In this document: positions 6,885 through 11,088 of the stretch, piece by piece
How the letters are laid out: each line of letters starts with the position of its first letter
Position numbering within the stretch: position 1 is the first letter of the stretch
NCBI GenBank assembly: GCA_021796375.1
Contig: JAJYJF010000033.1
Location: forward strand, 1 to 11,088
Direction of reading: 5' to 3'
Source: Chloroflexota bacterium
Lineage (GTDB): Bacteria > Chloroflexota > Anaerolineae > Anaerolineales > Anaerolineaceae
Length of the DNA: 11,088 bases
Translations under genes and position numbers: made by a program
The notes under the pieces: model-generated
Told to the model about the DNA's origin: nothing
Databases searched by the model: none
Seen by the model: the letters and a program-made list of their open reading frames with translations, nothing else

Positions 6885-7871
6885 ATGCGACAGCTATTCT
6901 ATAACCAAGCTATTGCCGAAGCCCTGGCGGAAGAGATGCGCCGGGATCAAAACGTCATCTTGTGGGGGATCGACATCGGTCCGTACGGTGGCGCAAACGC
7001 CTGTACCAAGGGCCTGTATGAACAATTCGGCCCCAGCCGGGTGATCGATATGCCCGTCTCGGAGCTGGGCTACGTCGGGATGGGCGTTGGTGCGGCCGCC
7101 ACTGGCATCCGCCCAGTGATCGAGCTGCAATTCTCGGATTGGATCACCCTGGCGAGCGAGATGATCATCAACCAGGCCGCCAAAATGCGTTATATGTTCG
7201 GCGGCGTTCTCCAGATGCCTCTGGTGATCCGCGCCCCCGTGGGCGGGTACCTCTCCGCTGGCGCGCAGCATTCTAATAGTTTTGAATCGATGTTCTCTTT
7301 CGTGCCGGGGATCAAGGTCATCATGCCCTCCACGCCGTATGAAGCCAAGGGCCTGCTGAAGAGCGCCATCCGCGACAACAACACGGTGCTGTTCTTTGAG
7401 CATAAAAAGCTCTATGCCATGAAAGGCGAGGTCCCCGAGGAAGAATATACCCTGCCGATCGGCAAGGCAGATATCAAGCGCCCCGGGTCGGACGTGACCA
7501 TCGTCACCTACGCCTATATGGTCGGGAAGAGTCTGGCCGCCGCAGAAACGCTGGCCAGGCAGGGGGTCGACTGCGAGGTGCTGGACCTGCGCACGATCGA
7601 CCCGATGGACCGCGAGGCCGTGCTCGCATCGGTCAAAAAGACCGGCCATCTGGTGGTCGCCCAGGAGACCTGGCGCGACTGTTCGGTATCGAGCGAAGTA
7701 GCCGCGCTGGTCGCCGAGGAGGCGGTGGACTACCTGGATGGGCCGGTGGTACGCGTGACCGCCAAGGACGTACCCATCCCATTCAGCCCGGTGCTGGAGG
7801 AGTACGTGCTGCCGAAAGAAGCCGACATTGTCGCGGCGGTGAACAAGGTGCTGAACCGTGTTTCGGTTTGA
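6885..7871 (+). CDS. acoB: Acetoin dehydrogenase-type E1 component, beta subunit
   Basis: A 328-residue transketolase-like beta subunit completing the E1 heterotetramer with the preceding gene product. Residues 1-175 form the pyrimidine-binding domain with Glu60 (DMPVSELG), the residue expected to activate thiamine diphosphate, and GAQHS (126-130) with active-site His129; residues about 200-320 form the C-terminal transketolase domain (VTIVTYAYMV, DLRTIDPMD, DVPIPF). The usual GEDVG motif near residue 30 reads GIDIG, losing a normally conserved Glu. ATG 6885 follows GGAGGA (6871-6876) by 8 nt; an earlier in-frame ATG at 6852 overlaps acoA and lacks a site. The gene is followed by an intrinsic terminator (7888-7931), so E1 and the downstream acoX-acoC genes may be expressed at different levels. 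Confidence 0.88.
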   Translation: MRQLFYNQAIAEALAEEMRRDQNVILWGIDIGPYGGANACTKGLYEQFGPSRVIDMPVSELGYVGMGVGAAATGIRPVIELQFSDWITLASEMIINQAAKMRYMFGGVLQMPLVIRAPVGGYLSAGAQHSNSFESMFSFVPGIKVIMPSTPYEAKGLLKSAIRDNNTVLFFEHKKLYAMKGEVPEEEYTLPIGKADIKRPGSDVTIVTYAYMVGKSLAAAETLARQGVDCEVLDLRTIDPMDREAVLASVKKTGHLVVAQETWRDCSVSSEVAALVAEEAVDYLDGPVVRVTAKDVPIPFSPVLEEYVLPKEADIVAAVNKVLNRVSV

Positions 7872-7883
7872 TCCGTAACGGAT
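7871..7883. repeat. Short palindrome after acoB
   Basis: ATCCGT-A-ACGGAT is a perfect 6-bp inverted repeat with a 1-nt centre, beginning on the last base of the acoB stop codon and 4 nt before the terminator stem. The centre is too short for a hairpin, so it would be a protein site if anything; chance is possible. Confidence 0.3.
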
Positions 7884-7887
7884 AATC

Positions 7888-7931
7888 TCTGGGGTCAGCC
7901 CGGGCAAACCTGGCTGACCCTAGACTTTTTT
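7888..7931 (+). terminator. Intrinsic terminator between acoB and acoX
   Basis: TCTGGGGTCAGCC (7888-7900) pairs with GGCTGACCCTAGA (7912-7924) as a 13-bp stem with one G-T wobble; two more G-C pairs can form in the 11-nt loop. One C then precedes six Ts (7926-7931). This is a textbook rho-independent terminator. It ends directly at the GAGG ribosome site of acoX, inside a same-strand gene cluster. Confidence 0.85.
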
Positions 7932-7943
7932 GAGGCCGCTTCT

Positions 7944-8954
7944 ATGAAAATGGTGGGGATTATCGCCAATCCGGCTTCCGGAAAAGACATCCGCCGGCTG
8001 GTGGCGCACGCAGCCGTGATGGGCAACCGGGAAAAGGCCAATCTGGTCCGGCGCATTCTGATCGGTTTGAAAGCCACCGGGGTGAGCGATGTACGCATCA
8101 TGCCGGATAAGTTCGGCATCGGGCTGCAGGCGATCGAAGACCTGAGGCGTGGATCCCCCGAGGTCGTCGCGGGGGCGAGTATCCTGGAGATGGACTTCGC
8201 AGGGGCGGGGATCGACACGATCCATGCTGCCCGGATGCTGCGCCAGGCGGGAGCCGCCTGCATCATCACCATCGGCGGCGATGGTACCGCCCGCCTGGCT
8301 GCCAAGGAATCAGGTGAGGTGCCGCTGCTTCCCATCTCGACCGGAACGAACAACGTCCTACCGCAGTTCATCGAGGGGACGGTTGCGGGACTCGCCGCTG
8401 GGATTCTGGCCGGTTTGGAGCAGGTGGAGCGGCAGGCGTTGTGCACCCGCTCCAAGCGGCTGGAGGTGCGGATAAACGACCGGGTGGTGGATGATGCGCT
8501 GGTGGATGTTGCCGCGGTGCTCGGCTCCTTTGCCGGCGCCAAAGCCGTTTGGGAGGCGGAAGCGATCCGCCAGGTCGCGGTTACGCGCGCCTCGCCGGCC
8601 TCGATCGGGCTCTCGTCGCTGGTCGGGATGATACGCCCGGTCCCCGCAGCAGCCGCATACGGGGCAATTGCGACCGCCGCGCCAGATGGGAAGGGTGAAG
8701 TCGTTTCTGCGCCGATCGGCCCCGGTCTGATCGCGCACATCCCGATCGCGAATGTGGAGCGGCTCGAGCCGGACCAGACCATGCAGCTGACCGCCGAACG
8801 ACCGCTGATGCTGGCGCTGGATGGCGAACGCGAGCTGCTGGTCAAACCCGGGGAGGAGGCATCGCTCTGCCTGCGGCTGGACGGGCCGTGGGTGGTAGAT
8901 GTGGAGCGCGTGCTGGAAAAAGCAGTCAGCGAGGGTGCTTTTATTTCTGGTTGA
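7944..8954 (+). CDS. acoX: AcoX, ATP-NAD kinase-like protein of acetoin clusters
   Basis: A 336-residue protein of the ATP-NAD/diacylglycerol kinase fold, named AcoX because it accompanies acetoin dehydrogenase genes; its biochemical role is not established. The N-terminal IIANPASGKDIRRL (6-19) is the family's nucleotide-binding start, GGDGT (111-115) is the NAD-kinase signature, and STGTNN (132-137) follows as in NAD kinases. No membrane segment is seen. The start ATG 7944 has GAGG 8 nt upstream, immediately after the terminator's T tract; an in-frame ATG at 7950 is the alternative. It lies 72 nt after acoB and 32 nt before acoC. Its placement beside acoABC, as in the acoXABC operon of Ralstonia eutropha, is the best evidence that the E1 genes are acetoin-type. 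It may act as an NAD kinase-like enzyme or a cofactor-related accessory; this is inference. Confidence 0.88.
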   Translation: MKMVGIIANPASGKDIRRLVAHAAVMGNREKANLVRRILIGLKATGVSDVRIMPDKFGIGLQAIEDLRRGSPEVVAGASILEMDFAGAGIDTIHAARMLRQAGAACIITIGGDGTARLAAKESGEVPLLPISTGTNNVLPQFIEGTVAGLAAGILAGLEQVERQALCTRSKRLEVRINDRVVDDALVDVAAVLGSFAGAKAVWEAEAIRQVAVTRASPASIGLSSLVGMIRPVPAAAAYGAIATAAPDGKGEVVSAPIGPGLIAHIPIANVERLEPDQTMQLTAERPLMLALDGERELLVKPGEEASLCLRLDGPWVVDVERVLEKAVSEGAFISG

Positions 8955-8986
8955 TGATTCTGTCTACTCAAATGCGAGGGAACGCT

Positions 8987-10204
8987 ATGGCAGTTGAAGT
9001 GGTAATGCCCAAATTGGGTCTGAACATGAGTGAAGGGCGGCTCGTCGAGTGGCTGAAAAAAGAAGGCGACCCGGTGCAGCGCGGCGAGGCGCTGTTTGTG
9101 GTGGAAACCGACAAGGTCACCACCGAGTCGACCGCGCAGATCGATGGCGTGCTCGGGAAAATCCTGGTCGAAGCGGGGGCCACCGTTCCCGTGCGGGCGG
9201 TGGTGGCGACCATCCTGGCAGAGGGTGAGGCGGCTGATTCTTCTGGAAGGACTGCGGAGCGTCCCCTTGGGACACTGGGATGGTCTGCACCCGAATCGCC
9301 GGCGGCGCATCCTGCGCAGGAGGCTCCAGACCCTGGTATCCCGGCTGAACCAATCCAGGAAACCCCACGAACCGGTAAGATCCTCGCGTCGCCGCTTGCC
9401 AAGCGCCTGGCAGCTGAGAACGGAATCGACCTGGGGGCGGTCAAAGGCACCGGCCCGGACGGGCGCATTGGACAGGAGGATATCGAGCGCTTCCTGGCCG
9501 ATCGCAAGGCGGCGCCGGCCGTGAGACCCGTCCAATCCCTGCCGATCGAGGGAGTGCGCGCGGTTATCGCCGAGCGGATGGCCCTCTCCCTCCAAACCAC
9601 CGCGCAGCTGACCCTGCACTCCGAGGTGGATGCCACCGGGCTGGTCAGCTACCGTGAGCGCATGAAAGCCGACGCGCAGCGGGATGCCGCTCCGGTACCC
9701 GGTTACAACGCCATCCTGATCTCACTGGTGGCCCGCGCACTCAAGGAGCACCCGCGCCTCAACGCTCGCCAGGTCGGGAAGACCCTCCAGCTGCTGCCGG
9801 AAATCCACGTTGGGCTGGCGGTGGATACCGAGGCCGGGCTGGTGGTTGTGGTCGTCCGGGATGCGGACCAGAAATCCATTGCCGAGATCCACCAGGATCT
9901 GGATCGGCTGACCGAGCGCGCCTTGGCGAGGCGCAGCCAGCCGGATGACGTGAGCGGGTCCACCTTTACCATCACCAACCTGGGCAACTTCGGCGTGGAC
10001 AGCTTCACCCCGATCCTCAATCCGCCCGAGGTTGGCATTTTGGGCGTCGGGCGGATCACGGATAAACTGGTGATCGCCAATGGGAAGGTTGCCCAACGCC
10101 CGATGGTAACGCTCAGCCTGACCTTCGACCACCGTTTGGTGGATGGCGCCCCAGCGGCGCGCTTCCTGCAGGTCGTGGCGGGGTACATGGCGGAGCTGGC
10201 CTGA
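8987..10204 (+). CDS. acoC: Dihydrolipoamide acyltransferase E2 of the acetoin dehydrogenase-type complex
   Basis: A 405-residue E2 core subunit that carries the acyl group on lipoate and transfers it to CoA. Domains in order: one lipoyl domain (1-78) with the lipoylated Lys43 in ETDKVTTES; a Pro/Ala/Glu-rich flexible linker (about 80-130); the peripheral subunit-binding domain (132-170, SPLAKRLAAENGIDL...GTGPDGRI) that docks E1 or E3; and the acyltransferase domain (about 185-405) ending with DHRLVDG, catalytic His382 and Asp386. This layout is that of 2-oxoacid dehydrogenase E2 and of the Bacillus-type AcoC, not the alpha/beta-hydrolase AcoC of Pseudomonas. ATG 8987 has GAGGG 6 nt upstream; an earlier in-frame ATG at 8888 lies inside acoX and gives no homologous extension. 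The gene follows acoX by 32 nt and precedes the dehydrogenase gene by 14 nt. Confidence 0.93.
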   Translation: MAVEVVMPKLGLNMSEGRLVEWLKKEGDPVQRGEALFVVETDKVTTESTAQIDGVLGKILVEAGATVPVRAVVATILAEGEAADSSGRTAERPLGTLGWSAPESPAAHPAQEAPDPGIPAEPIQETPRTGKILASPLAKRLAAENGIDLGAVKGTGPDGRIGQEDIERFLADRKAAPAVRPVQSLPIEGVRAVIAERMALSLQTTAQLTLHSEVDATGLVSYRERMKADAQRDAAPVPGYNAILISLVARALKEHPRLNARQVGKTLQLLPEIHVGLAVDTEAGLVVVVVRDADQKSIAEIHQDLDRLTERALARRSQPDDVSGSTFTITNLGNFGVDSFTPILNPPEVGILGVGRITDKLVIANGKVAQRPMVTLSLTFDHRLVDGAPAARFLQVVAGYMAELA

Positions 10205-10218
10205 AAACAGGAGGCAAC

Positions 10219-11088
10219 ATGCTTGGCGTGCACTTCTTGGGCGGCGGGAAGATTTCTATCGATGAAATGCAGGTGCCGGAACCCCACGACCGGTGGGTGG
10301 TCGTCCAGGTGCAGTCTGCGACGATCTGCGGGACCGACCGCGAAAACCTGATGGGCGCCGGGCAGGCCGTTGTCCCCGGGCACGAAAGCGCCGGGATGGT
10401 GGTGGCTGTAGACCAGCCCGCGCGGCTCAAGCTTGGCGATCGGGTGGCGATCAACTGCCACGTCACCTGCGGGCACTGCGAACACTGCTTGCGCGGCGAC
10501 CTCTACTTCTGCCCTGAGCTAACGGTCCTTGGCTTCGACTATGACGGGGGTTTCGCCGAGTACATGCTCGTCCCGGAAGCCAGCTGCATGCCGATCCCCG
10601 ACGACATCAGCTTCGAGCAGGCCTCCTTGATGGTGGACATGCTCGGCACGCCTTTCCGGGCGGTTAAACGCGCCCACCTCATGCCGGGTCAGCAGGTTGC
10701 CATCTGGGGTGCCGGACCGATCGGGTTGGGGGCGGTCATGGTGGCCAGACGTTTTGGGGCGCAGGTAGCCTCAATTGATATGAGCCCCTACCGGCGCGAA
10801 ATGGCGCGCGGATTCGGGCCCGATCTGGTGCTTGATCCGGGTCAGGTGGATGTCTGCGCGACCCTGAAGGAGTGGACCGGCGGGCGGGGGATCGATGTCG
10901 GCTTCGACTGCGTGGGGAACGAGGCAGTCGCCCAGCAGGCGTTGGGGAGCATCAAACGCCGCGGCACCCTGGCCGTGGTTGGGGTGAGCCACAAGCTGAC
11001 CCTCAATCCCTGGGAACAGCTGATCAACAATGAGACCACCATCTACGGCAGCCGCAACTTCAACACCGCGGAATTCGACGAGATGATC
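10219..11088 (+). CDS. Zinc-dependent medium-chain alcohol/polyol dehydrogenase, N-terminal 290 residues
   Basis: The open frame from ATG 10219 runs to the window edge without a stop: an NAD-dependent zinc dehydrogenase of the sorbitol/threonine dehydrogenase-like MDR group, usually about 340-350 residues, so 50-60 are missing. Cys37 (ICGTD) and His55-Glu56 (PGHES) are catalytic zinc ligands, with Asp140 a possible further one. Cys84, Cys87, Cys90 and Cys98 form the structural zinc lobe (CxxCxxCx7C). GAGPIG (164-169) is the Rossmann loop and Asp187 at the end of the next strand indicates NAD. AGGAGG lies 4 nt before the start and the acoC stop 14 nt before, so it is co-transcribed with acoC. 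In acetoin clusters this slot is often a butanediol dehydrogenase; reduction of the aldehyde released by the Aco complex, or oxidation of the substrate polyol, are both possible. Confidence 0.92.
   Translation, partial: MLGVHFLGGGKISIDEMQVPEPHDRWVVVQVQSATICGTDRENLMGAGQAVVPGHESAGMVVAVDQPARLKLGDRVAINCHVTCGHCEHCLRGDLYFCPELTVLGFDYDGGFAEYMLVPEASCMPIPDDISFEQASLMVDMLGTPFRAVKRAHLMPGQQVAIWGAGPIGLGAVMVARRFGAQVASIDMSPYRREMARGFGPDLVLDPGQVDVCATLKEWTGGRGIDVGFDCVGNEAVAQQALGSIKRRGTLAVVGVSHKLTLNPWEQLINNETTIYGSRNFNTAEFDEMI

Noticed and set aside
6894..7907. Open frame of 337 codons on the minus strand opposite acoB.
   Set aside because: It mirrors acoB codon by codon, is rich in His, Arg and Gly, and shows no domain; acoB is unmistakable on the other strand.
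8888..8986. Upstream start for acoC adding 33 residues inside acoX.
   Set aside because: Lipoyl domains begin directly at MAVEVVMPKLG; ATG 8987 has its own GAGGG site.
7895..9619. Very long open frame (574 codons) on the minus strand opposite acoX and acoC.
   Set aside because: Its translation is low-complexity (rich in Ser, Arg, Ala, Pro) with no recognisable motif, while the plus strand holds two clear family members. It is a by-product of GC-rich codon use.
1..11088. Search by eye for insertion sequences, CRISPR arrays, tRNA/rRNA genes, phage or defence genes.
   Set aside because: None seen: gaps are short, base composition looks even, and every large frame belongs to a metabolic or regulatory family.

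Overview
The window is an 11 kb stretch of GC-rich (roughly 60%) bacterial chromosome, densely packed with carbohydrate and ketol catabolism genes. Almost every plus-strand gene has a good Shine-Dalgarno site, gaps are short, and there are no insertion sequences, RNA genes, CRISPR arrays or broken genes. Gene style and content would suit a heterotrophic Chloroflexota (Anaerolineae-like) bacterium, but that is a guess from general resemblance; no phylogenetic marker is present.

Layout. Minus strand, left: two consecutive aldo/keto reductase genes (1-361, cut by the window edge, and 387-1364, YdhF-like), transcribed leftward from a divergent region at 1365-1537. Plus strand: an SDR dehydrogenase (1538-2299); then a strong consensus promoter (2328-2356) with a LacI-type palindromic operator on its start site; a LacI-family repressor (2419-3483) overlapping by ATGA an rbsD D-ribose pyranase gene (3480-3875); a Gfo/Idh/MocA sugar dehydrogenase (3990-5054); a hydroxypyruvate-isomerase-like TIM barrel enzyme (5089-5877); the acetoin-dehydrogenase-type E1 alpha and beta genes acoA (5902-6861) and acoB (6885-7871); a clear intrinsic terminator (7888-7931); acoX (7944-8954); the E2 gene acoC (8987-10204); and a zinc-dependent medium-chain dehydrogenase (10219 onward) running off the right edge.

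How the genes may work together. The aco genes encode most of a thiamine-diphosphate/lipoate complex that cleaves a ketol such as acetoin into an aldehyde plus an acyl-CoA. Here they sit in one gene run with a sugar anomer mutarotase, a sugar dehydrogenase, a sugar isomerase and several NAD(P) oxidoreductases, under a LacI-type sugar-responsive repressor. A reasonable inference is a sugar- or polyol-degrading pathway in which a C-C bond of an oxidised, isomerised intermediate is cleaved by the AcoABC complex and the aldehyde product is handled by one of the dehydrogenases or reductases. The substrate cannot be read from sequence. No sugar transporter, sugar kinase or E3 (dihydrolipoamide dehydrogenase) is in the window. 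The aco-in-sugar-operon arrangement and the terminator inside it are the points most worth checking.
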